Part shown: in pieces, positions 11,031 through 21,100 of the stretch
How the letters are laid out: every line of letters starts with the position of its first letter
How positions within the stretch are numbered: the first letter of the stretch is position 1
Assembly: GCA_026126125.1 (NCBI GenBank)
Contig: JAHCJW010000002.1
Span: 1 to 64,000 of the forward strand
DNA: 64,000 bases
From: Devosia sp.
GTDB lineage: Bacteria > Pseudomonadota > Alphaproteobacteria > Rhizobiales > Devosiaceae
Direction: 5' to 3'
Made by a program: the position numbers and the translations under genes
Notes under the pieces: generated by a model
Databases searched by the model: none
What the model was told of the DNA's origin: nothing
The model's input: only the letters and a program-made list of their open reading frames with translations

Positions 11031-12067
11031 GCTACCGCATCAAGGGTTTGATCAAAAAGGGCGACGATGCGGGGCCAGGCTCGATCAAAGGCGGCGACGC
11101 ATTCGGGGTCGAAATGGGAACCGGAGCCGCGCAGGATTTCCTGATGCGCCACCTCGACGGGCCAGGCAGGCTTGTAGCTGCGAACGCTGCACAGGGCGTC
11201 GAAAACATCGGCGATGGCCGTAATGCGGGCAGAAAGCGGGATTTCCAACTTGGACAACCCTCGGGGGTAGCCCTTGCCATCCCAGCGTTCGTGATGATTG
11301 GCGGCCACCGCCGCCGCCATTCGAACCAGATCGGAATCTCCATCGGCCAGAATCTCGGCGCCGATCACCGCATGTTGCTGCATGACGGCCCGCTCATCGG
11401 GATCCAGCCTCCCCGGCTTGTTCAGAATGGCATCCGGCACACCGATCTTGCCGACATCGTGTAAGGGCGCCGCCAGCGCCAGAACGCGGACGAATGCATC
11501 ATCCTGCTGCATTTCTTCGGCGATGATGCGCGAAATCGTGGCTACACGCGCCACATGTTCGCTGGTCTCATTGTCCCGAAATTCGATGGCGCGGGCGAGA
11601 CGGTGCACGATTTCCTCTTCGCGCCGCTGCAGATGCGCTGTCGCGCGGGCAACCTCCTCAGCAAGCGTATCCGCTCTTTCGGCGAGCGCATTCTGCGCCG
11701 CACGCAGGGCGAGCAGATTGGCGACGCGCGAGCGCAGCTCGATGGGATCGACCGGCTTGGCCAGGAAATCGGTCGCGCCCTGGGCGATGGCATCGAGCCG
11801 CAGCGCCCTGTCCGCATCGGCGGTGATCATCACGATGGGAACGTGACGATGCCGCTCGATGGCGCGCATGGCTCGGATCAGCTCGAGCCCGTTGAGGCCC
11901 GGCATCAGAAAATCGACAATTGCCAGATCGCAGGGGCGCGCCTTCAAATCCGCCAGGGCTTCCAGAGGATCGGCAAAGCCGATGCACTGCACCCCCTCCA
12001 TACGCCGGACAATGCCACACAATACCGCCAGATTGGTGGAGTTGTCCTCGACGATGACCACGCGCAT
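11027..12067 (-). CDS. Response regulator with HD-GYP cyclic-di-GMP phosphodiesterase domain
   Basis: 346 residues. The receiver (1-120) has the acidic pocket ED at 7-8, phospho-site D52 (LAIVDFLMPGLNG) and K at about 104 (FLAKPVDP). A short coiled linker leads to an HD-GYP domain (about 155-340) with HDVGKIG and HHERWDGKGYP, the residues that bind the metal pair. The likely activity is hydrolysis of c-di-GMP. It is the first gene of a three-gene operon with overlapping ends, and its phosphorylation by the co-encoded hybrid kinase is the obvious inference. Confidence 0.93.
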   Translation of the reverse strand: MRVVIVEDNSTNLAVLCGIVRRMEGVQCIGFADPLEALADLKARPCDLAIVDFLMPGLNGLELIRAMRAIERHRHVPIVMITADADRALRLDAIAQGATDFLAKPVDPIELRSRVANLLALRAAQNALAERADTLAEEVARATAHLQRREEEIVHRLARAIEFRDNETSEHVARVATISRIIAEEMQQDDAFVRVLALAAPLHDVGKIGVPDAILNKPGRLDPDERAVMQQHAVIGAEILADGDSDLVRMAAAVAANHHERWDGKGYPRGLSKLEIPLSARITAIADVFDALCSVRSYKPAWPVEVAHQEILRGSGSHFDPECVAAFDRAWPRIVALFDQTLDAVA

Positions 12068-12408
12068 GCTTGCCTCCAGAAACGCAGGCCATGCTTATTA
12101 AATTCCGACCCGGAACACAAAGCGTGCCACTCGGAATGCTTGCCAAGCGCTTAAATCAATGGCGCGAAGATGTATTGATCTTGGGAAAATATGCAGCGCC
12201 CCCACTTGTTTAAAAATAGTCTCTGCCGGGACTGCTGATGGCGGATCTGGTAAACATTCATTAAAATTCCCAAATAACTGATCGAATGAATCAGGCGCCA
12301 ATTGCGCCGCCACCGCTCTGTTGGGACAGGCGAGGGAAAAGGGTTTGCATGATGGTCCGTCGCCGCCCGGACATGATGCCCGTTCGCGCGGCCAAGGACG
12401 CAAGCGCT
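12068..12408. other. Divergent intergenic region
   Basis: 340 bases separating the minus-strand signalling operon from the plus-strand chemoreceptor. AT-rich patches around 12155-12280 probably hold both promoters, but I see no clear hexamer pair or operator. In-frame upstream ATGs of the chemoreceptor (12286, 12349) fall in this stretch. Confidence 0.5.
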
Positions 12409-14394
12409 ATGTCGCTGAAAACAAGACTGATCATTTCGTTTGCCATGCTTTCGGTCATCATCGTGATGCTGATCGGCGCGGGCTTCACCACCCTCAACAT
12501 TTTGAGCGGGCAGACGCGCAATTTGCTGGTGCAGCACATTGAGCCGATGCGGGCGATGAAGGCCATGAGCGACGCCTATGCGGTGAGCCTGGTGGACAAC
12601 GCCCACAAGGCCCGCGCCGGCATGCTCGACTGGGACGAAGCGGATCGGAATGTGGGCGAGGCGCTCTCCCTCATCCAGACCGCCTGGCAGGCCAATGGCG
12701 AACTGCCGCTCACCGAAGCGGAAATGGCCGCCGCTCAAGTCATCGACACGCTTATGATCGGTGCCAATGCGGCAGCGAGCGACCTTCAGCAGATCTTGCG
12801 CAACAGGCATGTCGAAGCGCTCGAGCATTTCACCGCCAACCGGCTCTATCCCGCCATCGACCCGGTCAGCACAGCGATCACCGACTATATCGAGCTGCTC
12901 GAAGGCGAAGCGATAGAAGATATCGAGGCGCAATCGGACATGCAGAGCCTCGTGCAATGGGCAATGCTCGCCGCCGCCGCGCTTGCTGCGGGCGCGATCG
13001 GTTACGGCGCCTATGTCATTCTGCGCAGCGTGGCCAATCGCCTGCGGGACATCGAGGCGGCACTGACGGCCGTGGCATCGGGAGATTTCACCAGCACCAT
13101 TCCGTTCTCCACCCGCAAGGACGAAATCGGCCGCATGGCCGCCGCAGCGGAAGTGTTCCGCCTCAACGGGCTGAAAATCTCCGAACTTTCCGAGGCCGAG
13201 GCCGATCAGCGGGCGCGCCGCGAAACAGAGCGCCGAGCCACGATGGCGCAACTGCATACGGAATTCGGATCGGTGGTTACGGCTGCCAGCAATGGCGATC
13301 TTAAACAACGCGTCCCGGTCACTTTCGACGATGCCGAGCTCAATGGCCTGGCCGGGGACGTCAACCGCCTGCTCGAAACCGTTGACGATGGTCTTAGCGC
13401 CACCGCCATGGTGCTGTCGGCCCTGGCGCGGGCCGAGCTGGATCGCCGGGTGGAAGGCCATTTCCAGGGCGCGTTTGGCGCCTTGCAGCGCGACACCAAT
13501 GCCGTTGCCGACAAGCTCAGCGAAATCGTCGGCGATCTGCGCCAGACATCGGGGGCCTTGCACACCGCTACCGGAGAAATCCTGTCCGGCACCAATGATC
13601 TGGCTGAGCGCACGACCCGGCAGGCCGCCACTATCGAGGAGACGTCGGCGGCCGTGGAGCAACTGGCTTCCACCGTTTCGAACAACGCGCGGGAAGCGGA
13701 AGGCGCGGCGCAGCGTTCCGGCCTGGCTGCCGAGGCGGCGGCCAAGACCGGCGCCTCGATGGAGCAGGCGAGCCAAGCCATGGAGCGCATCAGCGCTTCC
13801 TCGCAGCGCATTTTCAACATTATCGGCATGATCGACGATATCGCCTTCCAGACCAATCTTCTGGCGCTCAATGCGTCGGTGGAGGCGGCGAGGGCCGGAG
13901 AAGCCGGCGCCGGTTTTGCCGTCGTCGCCCAGGAAGTCCGGCGCCTCGCGCAGTCGGCGGCGGAATCGTCGGCGGAGGTCAAGGGCCTGGTGGAGCAAAG
14001 CTCGCAGGAGGTCAGCACCGGGACACGGCTGGTGGGCAACGCCGCCAGTGAGCTCGCCCAGGTGCTGTCGGCGATCCGGCAGAACGCCGAAACCATGCAG
14101 GCCATGGCCGGCGCGAGCCGTGAGCAGGCCACCGCCATTGCCGAAGTCGCCACCGCCGTTCGTCAGCTCGATGAAATGACCCAGCACAACGCCGCCTTGG
14201 TCGAGGAGACCAATGCCGCCATCGAACAGACCGAAGGGCAGGCCGGGCGGCTTGACGGGTTGATCGACGTGTTCACGCTGGCGAGCCCGAAAAGCGCGGT
14301 GGAAACCCGCCCTGCCCCGCAAAGACGGGTTGCCAGCCAGCATCGCTACACGGCCCGGGCCGATGGTCTGGCGCGGGACTGGAGCGAATTCTAA
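12409..14394 (+). CDS. Methyl-accepting chemotaxis protein (membrane-bound)
   Basis: 661 residues from the ATG at 12409, chosen because [11 protein letters not shown] places the first membrane helix in the usual position; AAGGA lies 11 nt upstream. In-frame ATGs at 12349 and 12286 would add 20 or 41 residues. It has TM1 (about 7-30), a helical periplasmic region, TM2 (about 180-205), a HAMP domain ([19 protein letters not shown]), a second HAMP-like segment, and the signalling tip [19 protein letters not shown]. The C-terminus DWSEF resembles a CheR docking tail. The signalling half is closely similar to the globin receptor at 5183-6784. No chemotaxis kinase genes are in the window. Confidence 0.92.
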   Translation: MSLKTRLIISFAMLSVIIVMLIGAGFTTLNILSGQTRNLLVQHIEPMRAMKAMSDAYAVSLVDNAHKARAGMLDWDEADRNVGEALSLIQTAWQANGELPLTEAEMAAAQVIDTLMIGANAAASDLQQILRNRHVEALEHFTANRLYPAIDPVSTAITDYIELLEGEAIEDIEAQSDMQSLVQWAMLAAAALAAGAIGYGAYVILRSVANRLRDIEAALTAVASGDFTSTIPFSTRKDEIGRMAAAAEVFRLNGLKISELSEAEADQRARRETERRATMAQLHTEFGSVVTAASNGDLKQRVPVTFDDAELNGLAGDVNRLLETVDDGLSATAMVLSALARAELDRRVEGHFQGAFGALQRDTNAVADKLSEIVGDLRQTSGALHTATGEILSGTNDLAERTTRQAATIEETSAAVEQLASTVSNNAREAEGAAQRSGLAAEAAAKTGASMEQASQAMERISASSQRIFNIIGMIDDIAFQTNLLALNASVEAARAGEAGAGFAVVAQEVRRLAQSAAESSAEVKGLVEQSSQEVSTGTRLVGNAASELAQVLSAIRQNAETMQAMAGASREQATAIAEVATAVRQLDEMTQHNAALVEETNAAIEQTEGQAGRLDGLIDVFTLASPKSAVETRPAPQRRVASQHRYTARADGLARDWSEF

Positions 14395-14405
14395 CACTCA
14401 TGCCG

Positions 14406-14440
14406 GGCGAGCGGGTAAAAACCATGCCTGCTCGCTCGCC
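14406..14440 (+). terminator. Hairpin after the chemoreceptor gene
   Basis: GGCGAGCG (14406-14413) pairs perfectly with CGCTCGCC (14433-14440), 12 nt after the stop codon. There is no run of T after it, so it may stabilise the 3' end rather than terminate. Confidence 0.35.
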
Positions 14441-14610
14441 ATTCAGCGGGATGGAGCGATTGCCTCATCCCGCCGTGCCAAAGTTCGGCTCACCACCCTT
14501 GCGTGACGCTTTCCTTAACTTTGTTGGCCGATCGTTATTCACAACCCTGACACATCGCGGCATTAGTTCCTGATCGAAGCCGCTCGCCTAAGGGTGTTGG
14601 AGCGAGGTTT

Positions 14611-15810
14611 GTGACACACACCGAAATTTTCGCGCCGCATGCACGGCGAATGGCCGTGTCTGGCTTGCGTCAGAACAACGAACGCGCGGTGATGACCGTG
14701 GTGGCCGCGGCCCCCGGCTCGTCTGCGGCGCAGATCGCCCGAGCGACCGGACTGGGGCCGCAATCGGTGTCGCGCATCCTCATCGAACTCGAAGCGGCGG
14801 GGCTGGTCCGGCGGGGCGAAGCGAAACGTGGACGGCGCGGGCAGCCGGCGGTGCCCATTTTCGTCGATCCGAGCGGCGCCTATTGCGTCGGCTGCGAGAT
14901 CGGCTGGCGCCATATGCATATCCTGATCCGCAATCTGGATGGGCAAATCCTGGGCGAGCACCGCCGCGATTACGACTACCCCGAACCCAGCGCCCTTCTG
15001 AACGAAATCATCTCGCTGAGCCGGCTGCTTGTGGGTCTCGTGCCGGAGGAACACCGCTCGCGCATCCTGGGCATTGGCCTTGCCATGCCGTTTGGCATCG
15101 CCCGCAATGTGCACCTGGTGCAGGCTCCCGATGAGGTCGTGCAGCGCTGGAAGCAGATCGACATCGCCGGTGAAGTACAAGCGGCCACGGGGCTTACGGT
15201 CCAGGTGTTCAATGATGGCAATGCCGGATGCTGGGCGGAGCTCTGCGCCCGCCCCATCACGCGACCGAGAAACATCGCCTATCTGCAGGTTGGCACCTTT
15301 GTCGGCGCGGGTCTTGTCGAGAACGGCCGTCTTTGGGAAGGCTCGTCCGCAAATTCCGCCAATCTGGGGTCGATGATGGTCTGCGACCTCGAGGGTCAGA
15401 GGCGCTATGGCCATCTCGTCGCGTCCCTTTTCGCGCTGGAAAACCGATTGCGGGCGGCAGGCAAGCCTGTACCGACGGGAAATCCGGCGGACTGGGATTG
15501 GGAGGCCATCGAGCCCGAAGCGGGCCTATGGATCGAAGAAGCCAGCCTTGCCCTGACGCAGATCCTGTTCAACACGGCGGCGGTGATGGAATTCAGCGTC
15601 GCCATCGTCGATGGCGTCATGCCGCGATCCATCGTGCATCGTCTCGTCGAAAGGGTGAAGGCGCGGGTGGCTGAACATCCCACCCTGACAGCCGACAGGC
15701 CGGCGGTTGAGATTGGCCGCCTGGGCGCCACCGCGCCGGCACGCGGCGCCGCCCTCCAGCCGATGTTCCGGCGCGTCTTCTCGCGCGACGTGGCAGATTT
15801 CCTGGACTGA
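14611..15810 (+). CDS. ROK-family transcriptional regulator
   Basis: 399 residues. The N-terminal winged helix (about 20-80) reads SAAQIARATGLGPQSVSRIL. A ROK sugar-kinase-like domain follows, as in NagC, Mlc and XylR. Kinase-type active-site motifs look degraded, which fits a regulator that binds a sugar without phosphorylating it. The start is a GTG at 14611. It precedes the DJ-1/PfpI gene in the same orientation, and the AfuABC-type importer gene cluster lies further downstream on the other strand; either could be its target. The effector is not evident. Confidence 0.87.
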   Translation: MTHTEIFAPHARRMAVSGLRQNNERAVMTVVAAAPGSSAAQIARATGLGPQSVSRILIELEAAGLVRRGEAKRGRRGQPAVPIFVDPSGAYCVGCEIGWRHMHILIRNLDGQILGEHRRDYDYPEPSALLNEIISLSRLLVGLVPEEHRSRILGIGLAMPFGIARNVHLVQAPDEVVQRWKQIDIAGEVQAATGLTVQVFNDGNAGCWAELCARPITRPRNIAYLQVGTFVGAGLVENGRLWEGSSANSANLGSMMVCDLEGQRRYGHLVASLFALENRLRAAGKPVPTGNPADWDWEAIEPEAGLWIEEASLALTQILFNTAAVMEFSVAIVDGVMPRSIVHRLVERVKARVAEHPTLTADRPAVEIGRLGATAPARGAALQPMFRRVFSRDVADFLD

Positions 15811-15900
15811 GCGCAAGGACCAGGCGCCCTTGATTTGCGCGCTTGACCTTCAACATAACCTCAAGGTTAGGGTTGATTTTGTTCAGGTCGGAGCCGTCCC

Positions 15901-16605
15901 ATGTCAAAGCGCATCATCCATGTGGTCACCAATGTCGCTCATTACGACGATCCCAAAGAACCGACCGGACTGTGGCTTTCGGAGCTGACCCACGCCTGGG
16001 ATCATTTTGAAGCGTGTGGCTATGAGCAGGCGATTGTCAGCCCCAAAGGCGGGCACACGCCGCTCGAACCCCGCGCGCTGAAATGGCCGCTGCTCGATGC
16101 ATCGGCAAAGGACTGGCTGGGCGACAAGGACCGCATGAGCCGGTTGGCGGCGACCGCGCGGCCGGACGATATCGACCCATCGCGGTTCGACGCCATCTAT
16201 TTCACCGGCGGCCATGGCGTCATGTGGGATTTTCCGGATGATCTCGGCTTGCAGGCGCTGACGCGGACCATGTGGGAGCAAGGGGGCATCGTTGCTTCGG
16301 TCTGCCACGGCTATTGCGGGCTGCTCAATGTCACCCTCTCGGATGACACACCTCTGGTTGCGGGCCGGAACCTGACCGGCTTTTCCTGGTCTGAGGAAGT
16401 GGTGGCCGGGGTCGCGAGCAAGGTACCTTACAATGTCGAAGCGGAGATGAAGGCGCGCGGCGCGCATTACCAGAAAGCGCTGTTGCCTTTCTTGCCCTAT
16501 GCTCGTGTCGATGGGCGCCTCGTCACTGGCCAGAACCCGTTTTCGGCCAGGCTAACGGCAGAAAAGGTAGTCGGGGCGCTTGAAACTCTGTCTCCCGCCC
16601 ATTGA
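15901..16605 (+). CDS. DJ-1/PfpI-family protein (type 1 glutamine amidotransferase-like, Hsp31-like)
   Basis: 234 residues. The nucleophile elbow is C135 in ASVCHGYCGLL, and the conserved Glu near residue 27 lies in EPTGLWLSEL, giving the Cys-Glu-His arrangement of DJ-1 and HchA-type proteins. By family knowledge such proteins act as glyoxalase III-like enzymes or chaperones against carbonyl stress. There is no signal peptide. It is separated by 90 nt from the ROK gene and may be read with it. The exact reaction cannot be told from sequence. Confidence 0.87.
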   Translation: MSKRIIHVVTNVAHYDDPKEPTGLWLSELTHAWDHFEACGYEQAIVSPKGGHTPLEPRALKWPLLDASAKDWLGDKDRMSRLAATARPDDIDPSRFDAIYFTGGHGVMWDFPDDLGLQALTRTMWEQGGIVASVCHGYCGLLNVTLSDDTPLVAGRNLTGFSWSEEVVAGVASKVPYNVEAEMKARGAHYQKALLPFLPYARVDGRLVTGQNPFSARLTAEKVVGALETLSPAH

Positions 16606-16760
16606 CGCAAGAAGGCTCACCCGCCTCGAGACACTCCTCGATTGTGTCCGAGGGGAAAGGCTCCTTAAAGCCCTCGGCAACCCGGCCATTCCGGATGACA
16701 TCCGAATGGGCCGGGCAACGATGGCAGAGGCAGATGTTGTCCGTCTCAACAGATCTTGTG

Positions 16761-16859
16761 CTAAAGCGCATCGCGATCTTTCAGATTCGCTCTCTGCGCT
16801 TTAGCCCTTTGTTTTGTCGCATGTCTCCCGAAACCGGGACCATTTTCGAGAGACATGCT
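16761..16859. repeat. Palindromic repeat, family 1 (two-unit copy)
   Basis: Unit a has arms CTAAAGCGCA and TGCGCTTTAG; unit b has arms GCATGTCTC and GAGACATGC around CCGAAACCGGGACC. The two are joined by CCCTTTGTTTTG. The reverse complement of 21800-21903 matches almost base for base. It lies between the DJ-1 gene and the convergent importer permease and abuts that gene's stop codon. Confidence 0.88.
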
Positions 16860-18509
16860 CTAGATGCGGATTTCCTTGCCGCCGCCGGACATGCGCATCA
16901 ACAGGAACAGCGAGAGCATGGTTAGCAGCAAAAGGATGGTCGACAGAGCCGCCGCCGTGCCGAGCTGTCCCCGAATGACCTGGGCATAGATGCCCAGCGA
17001 CAGGGTCTGCGTGGAAGTATTGTACAGGAACAGCGTCGTGCTCAGTTCGGTGATGATCGTCACCCAACTGAGCACGGCACCGGACAAAATTCCCGGCGCC
17101 AAGGCGGGGACGATCACCTGCACCAGCGTGCGGATTTTCGATGCTCCCAGGCTGACGGCTGCTTCCTCGATGCTTGGGCTGAACTGGTACATCAGCGCCG
17201 TAGTCGATCGCACCGCATAAGGGAGGCGCCGGATCGCGAGGGCCAGCACCATGACGGCGAAAGTGCCGGTCAACACCAGAGGCGGCTGGCTGAAGGCGGT
17301 GATGAGAGCGATGCCGATGATGAGGCCGGGCACCACATAGGGCACCATGGTCATGGTATCGAGCGCTCCAGTCAGCGCGCTCTTGCGGCGCACCGTAAGG
17401 TAAGACACCAGCACCGCCACGATAACCAGCAACACCAGAGCGGTGACACCGATGCTGAAGGTATTGGTGATGTAGCGCACGATATCGCGCTGCGCCGAGA
17501 CGTAGTTGCGGAAGGAGAACCCTTCGACGAACTGGCCATAGAGCGTGTTGCGGAAAGAGCTGATCACAACCACGACCAGGGGCGCGAGTGCCAGGATCAG
17601 GAAGCCATAGACATAGGCATAGACGCCCCAGCCCTTCCAGCCTTTCAACCTGGTCGGCTCGATGGCGCGCATGGCGGTCATGGCGAAAGTGCGACGATCG
17701 ACGATGTAGCGCTGCAGCAGGAACACGCCGAGCGTGACCGCGATGACGATGACCGCCACGGCCGCAGCAAAGCTGTGGTCGACGCTGACTTCGCCGATGA
17801 ACGAGCTGTAAATCAGCACCGGAATAGTGCGATATCCCTGACCGATCAGCATCGGCGTGCCGAAATCGGCAAAGGCGCGCACGAACACCAGAAGACTGCC
17901 ACCGAGCACGGTGGGCAGCAGTAGCGGCATAATGACCTTGAGAGCGCGGCGCCAACCGGTCATGCCCATGCTTTCGGCAGCTTCCAGCAGCGACACATCG
18001 ATGGTGCGCCAAGCGCCCATCAGATAGGTGAAGATCAGCGGCACGAGCTGCAGCGTCAGCACCAGGACAATGCCGGCAAAACCGTAGATGCTCGGCACTT
18101 CGAGGCCGATATCCTTGAGCCAACGGGTGATCAGACCATTATTGCCCAGAAGCAGGATCCACGAATAGGCGCCGATAAAGGGCGGCGACATCATCGAGGC
18201 CAGGATCAGCACCTGTATGGTGCGATTGCCCGGGATACGGAACATGGTCATGAAATAGGCGAGCGGGAAGGCGATGATGAAGGTCAACACCGTCACGCAC
18301 ACTGTCACCACGATGCTGTTGAACAGCGTGCCGTAATAGAGCCGCGACGAGAAGAACGTCGCGAAGCCGTCGAGCGAAAAGCCGTCCGCATTGGTCACGC
18401 TGCTGATGAGCACCGTGATCAAGGGCCAAACGACCATGAACAGATAGCCGGCCGTCAGCAGTAGGGCGACCGACGTCCAGCCATCAACGGGTTTGCCTCC
18501 GATCTTCAA
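16860..18509 (-). CDS. ABC importer permease, two fused transmembrane domains (AfuB/FbpB type)
   Basis: 549 residues with about 12 membrane helices. Two copies of the EAA loop that docks the ATPase are visible (EAAESMGMTGWRRALKVIMP and EEAAVSLGASKIRTLVQVIV), so one chain replaces the usual permease pair. This is typical of ferric-iron FbpB and hexose-phosphate AfuB systems. The start is a TTG at 18509 that overlaps the stop codon of the ATPase gene (TTGA), with GGGGAG 9 nt before it; a longer open frame to 18608 would run inside the ATPase gene. It is the third gene of an SBP-ATPase-permease operon. Confidence 0.9.
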   Translation of the reverse strand: MKIGGKPVDGWTSVALLLTAGYLFMVVWPLITVLISSVTNADGFSLDGFATFFSSRLYYGTLFNSIVVTVCVTVLTFIIAFPLAYFMTMFRIPGNRTIQVLILASMMSPPFIGAYSWILLLGNNGLITRWLKDIGLEVPSIYGFAGIVLVLTLQLVPLIFTYLMGAWRTIDVSLLEAAESMGMTGWRRALKVIMPLLLPTVLGGSLLVFVRAFADFGTPMLIGQGYRTIPVLIYSSFIGEVSVDHSFAAAVAVIVIAVTLGVFLLQRYIVDRRTFAMTAMRAIEPTRLKGWKGWGVYAYVYGFLILALAPLVVVVISSFRNTLYGQFVEGFSFRNYVSAQRDIVRYITNTFSIGVTALVLLVIVAVLVSYLTVRRKSALTGALDTMTMVPYVVPGLIIGIALITAFSQPPLVLTGTFAVMVLALAIRRLPYAVRSTTALMYQFSPSIEEAAVSLGASKIRTLVQVIVPALAPGILSGAVLSWVTIITELSTTLFLYNTSTQTLSLGIYAQVIRGQLGTAAALSTILLLLTMLSLFLLMRMSGGGKEIRI

Positions 18510-19591
18510 TCGCCCGCTCCCCGCATGACCGACACGCCGCTGGCTGCGTCGAAAAGGGTCAATTGGTCGGTGTCGACCTCGAGGAACACGCGGTCGCCCT
18601 GGGTCCACAGCGCCGAGCGCCGGGAGAATTCGAGGAACTCGATGATGTCGCCGCTCTCGAGCCGCGCCCGAACCTGTGAGTGCGAGCCCAGAAAGGTTTC
18701 GTCGACGACTTCGGCGGCAAGACCGCTGCTCGCCGCCTTCACCGCCTCTGGCCGCACAGAGATATGCACCTTGCCCGTGGCCGAGGGCCCGACCAGATCC
18801 GTCACATCGAGGCGCTGGCCCGCGCTCAGCTCGACCAGCGTCCGGCCATCCTGCCGCACGAGATCGCGCTCGAGAATATTGGTCTTGCCGATGAACTCGG
18901 CGACAAAACGATTGGCCGGGTGCCGATAGATTTCGGCCGGCGAGCCGACCTGCTGCACGACGCCCAGATTCATCACCGCGATGCGGTCGGAAACCGCCAT
19001 CGCCTCTTCCTGATCATGGGTGACGTAAACCGTGGTGATGCCAGCGGCGCGCTGCGCCTGGCGAATGGTGTCGCGCATTTCTACGCGCAGCTTGGCATCC
19101 AGATTGGACAAGGGCTCGTCCATCAGCAAAAGCGCCGGCTGGATGACGAGGGCGCGCGCCAAAGCGACACGTTGCTGCTGGCCGCCCGACATCTGGCCGG
19201 GCAGCCGATCCTTGAGATGGCTCATGCGCACCGATTCCAGCGCCTCACCGACCCGCCGCTCAGCCTCCGCCCGCGCAATCTTGCGCGTCTGCAGACCGAA
19301 ACCAACATTCTTGGCGGCGGTCATCTGCGGAAAGAGCGCGTAGTTCTGGAAGACCATGCCGATATTGCGCTCCGAGGCGGGGCGGTCATTGATGACCGTC
19401 CCGTCGAAGGAGATCGTCCCGGCTTCAATCGAGTTGAAGCCGGCGATCATGCGCAAAAGCGTGGTCTTGCCGCAGCCCGAAGGACCGAGCAGGGTGAAAA
19501 ATTCCCCGTCCGCGATCTCGAGATTGAGATCGGGGATGGCCACCTGCCCGGCATATTCCTTGCGGAGCGCGTGAAGCGCTATCGTCGTCAT
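18506..19591 (-). CDS. ABC importer ATPase (AfuC/FbpC/PotA type)
   Basis: 361 residues. It has Walker A GPSGCGKTTLLRMIAG, the signature [15 protein letters not shown], Walker B LLLMDEPLSNLD, and a C-terminal TOBE-like regulatory domain from about 280. Start at ATG 19591, with GGAGAAG 4 nt upstream. It lies between the binding-protein gene (25-nt gap) and the permease (4-nt overlap), and powers that importer. Confidence 0.93.
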   Translation of the reverse strand: MTTIALHALRKEYAGQVAIPDLNLEIADGEFFTLLGPSGCGKTTLLRMIAGFNSIEAGTISFDGTVINDRPASERNIGMVFQNYALFPQMTAAKNVGFGLQTRKIARAEAERRVGEALESVRMSHLKDRLPGQMSGGQQQRVALARALVIQPALLLMDEPLSNLDAKLRVEMRDTIRQAQRAAGITTVYVTHDQEEAMAVSDRIAVMNLGVVQQVGSPAEIYRHPANRFVAEFIGKTNILERDLVRQDGRTLVELSAGQRLDVTDLVGPSATGKVHISVRPEAVKAASSGLAAEVVDETFLGSHSQVRARLESGDIIEFLEFSRRSALWTQGDRVFLEVDTDQLTLFDAASGVSVMRGAGD

Positions 19592-19616
19592 AGAGCTTCT
19601 CCGTGCGGCACCGAGC

Positions 19617-20645
19617 TTACGAGCGGGCTTCGAGAATGGCGCGATACTTCGCCACGATCTCTTCGCGATGGGCCGACACATAGGCGCCGTCTTCCTTGAC
19701 GGTCGGGATGTCGGACAGAACCGGCAGGCCTTCCTTCACCACACCTTCGCGCAGCGGACGGCCCGCAGTTTCCTGGGCGATGATGGTCTGGCCCTGCTCG
19801 GAGATGATGAAGTCGATAAAGGCTTCGGCTGCCGACTGATTGGGGGCGCCCTTGATGATCTGGATGGTCGCGGGCAGGAAGGCCGCGCCTTCCGCCGGGT
19901 AGACGATCTCGACCGGCGCGCCGCTGCGCACGAAGTTGAGCGAGAGCGGTTCATAAGTGAGGCCCACGACATATTCGCCATTGGCGACGTCGGCCGCGAC
20001 CTGGCTCGAAGAGCCGATGGTGATGCCATCGAGCTGGTCGACCAGAGCGGTGACATAATCCCAGCCGGCGGCCGCTTCATAGTCGCCGCCCACCGCCTTG
20101 AGCATATTGGTCAGCTGGGCGAAAGCCGAAGAGGAGCCAGTGGGGTCGCCATAGGCAATCTTGCCCTTGAGCTGGGGCTGCAGGAGATCCGCATAGCTCT
20201 TGATTTCAAGGCCCAGGCTGGCCAGCGCCTCGGTGTTGACGAGAAGGTTCGATCCGTCCGCCTGATAGGGCGTGAAGGCGCCGGTGGTGTTCTTGCCGGC
20301 TTCGACCATCGCCGCGTCTTCGGGCGAGGTGTATTCCTGCCACAGATCGATATTGGCAGCGGCCTGCGCGGCGCCACCGCCAAACATCACGTCGCCCTGG
20401 GGATTACCGGCTTCGCTGCGGATGCGCGAATAGAGTTCGCCCGTGCCGGCGGTGATCAGTTGCACCTGCACGCCGGTGTTTTCCTCAAACAGCGGGATCA
20501 GGCTTTGCAGCATGCCTTCTTCGTTGGGCGTATAGACGGTCAGCGTCGTGCCGGAGATATCCTGACCCTGCGCGCTCGCCAGCGCGGCCAGCGAAACGGC
20601 GGAGGCGAAGACGGCTGCGACAGCCATTTTGGAGAAATTCTGCAT
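19617..20645 (-). CDS. ABC importer periplasmic binding protein (AfuA/FbpA type)
   Basis: 342 residues with a Sec signal peptide (hydrophobic core, cleavage near ASAQG at about 27). The mature protein starts LTVYTPNEEGMLQSLIPLFE and carries GNPQGDVMFGGG, a pattern closer to hexose-phosphate AfuA or phosphonate PhnS proteins than to ferric-iron FbpA, which has paired Tyr ligands and a SPADVF-type segment. So the ligand is more likely an organophosphate or phosphonate than iron; this is inference from motif style. The divergent neighbour is a HAD phosphatase, which would fit a phosphorylated sugar. Start at ATG 20645 with GGGAG upstream. Confidence 0.88.
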   Translation of the reverse strand: MQNFSKMAVAAVFASAVSLAALASAQGQDISGTTLTVYTPNEEGMLQSLIPLFEENTGVQVQLITAGTGELYSRIRSEAGNPQGDVMFGGGAAQAAANIDLWQEYTSPEDAAMVEAGKNTTGAFTPYQADGSNLLVNTEALASLGLEIKSYADLLQPQLKGKIAYGDPTGSSSAFAQLTNMLKAVGGDYEAAAGWDYVTALVDQLDGITIGSSSQVAADVANGEYVVGLTYEPLSLNFVRSGAPVEIVYPAEGAAFLPATIQIIKGAPNQSAAEAFIDFIISEQGQTIIAQETAGRPLREGVVKEGLPVLSDIPTVKEDGAYVSAHREEIVAKYRAILEARS

Positions 20646-21100
20646 CGATAGCTCCCTTGTGTGCACGCGTGAAACTGACACCAACTCAGTCGGCTTGCGT
20701 ATATTTATGATGGAAGAAAAGCGGTTGGTGAAGGGTCCGGACCGTGGCGGCGCGAGGCTCGAACGCCTCGCCTTCGGCTGGGCGGCCTGGGTCTTGCACT
20801 TCTTTGCTCGGCACTAGACCAGCTCCCATAAGCCCTCGCGAGTGCCTGACATGCAACCCTATGCAAAGCCTTGCACGGATTTCATGCCATTTCCATACCT
20901 CTGCACCGGCATTTGTGGCGCCGTTGCCGAATTGGTATGGAATAGGTATGCTTTAGCGGTGGATAAAAGCGCGCTAACGGCTCCTCTCCGCCTCGGCGCG
21001 GGACCTGCACCTCGATAGTGCGGACGGGCGGCGCTGGCGCAATTGTCATCGGCTGGCCTATCCCCGACCCTCACCGCACCCCCAATATTGGACGGATCTC
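20646..21100. other. Divergent regulatory region between importer operon and HAD gene
   Basis: 455 bases without a gene. It must hold both promoters. The notable element is the inverted repeat at 20891-20942, listed separately. Nothing else stands out. Confidence 0.55.
20891..20942. promoter_or_regulatory. Perfect 9-bp inverted repeat, candidate operator
   Basis: TTCCATACC (20891-20899) is the exact reverse complement of GGTATGGAA (20934-20942), 34 nt apart. GGTATG recurs at 20945-20950. The spacing of about four helical turns between arm centres would allow a dimeric regulator at each arm. Candidate binder: the ROK protein encoded at 14611. Confidence 0.45.

Noticed and set aside
12151..14397. 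A 748-codon open frame antisense to the chemoreceptor gene
   Set aside because: It is a by-product of GC-rich codon use in the real gene and shows no recognisable family. Similar long antisense frames at 22254-24875 and 41508-43241 were dropped for the same reason.
16523..16771. Small minus-strand frame after the DJ-1 gene
   Set aside because: It overlaps the DJ-1 coding end and a repeat and has no family features.
19617..20645. Calling the binding protein a ferric-iron FbpA
   Set aside because: The tyrosine-pair and SPADVF style features of FbpA are not evident; an organophosphate ligand fits the motif style and context better.
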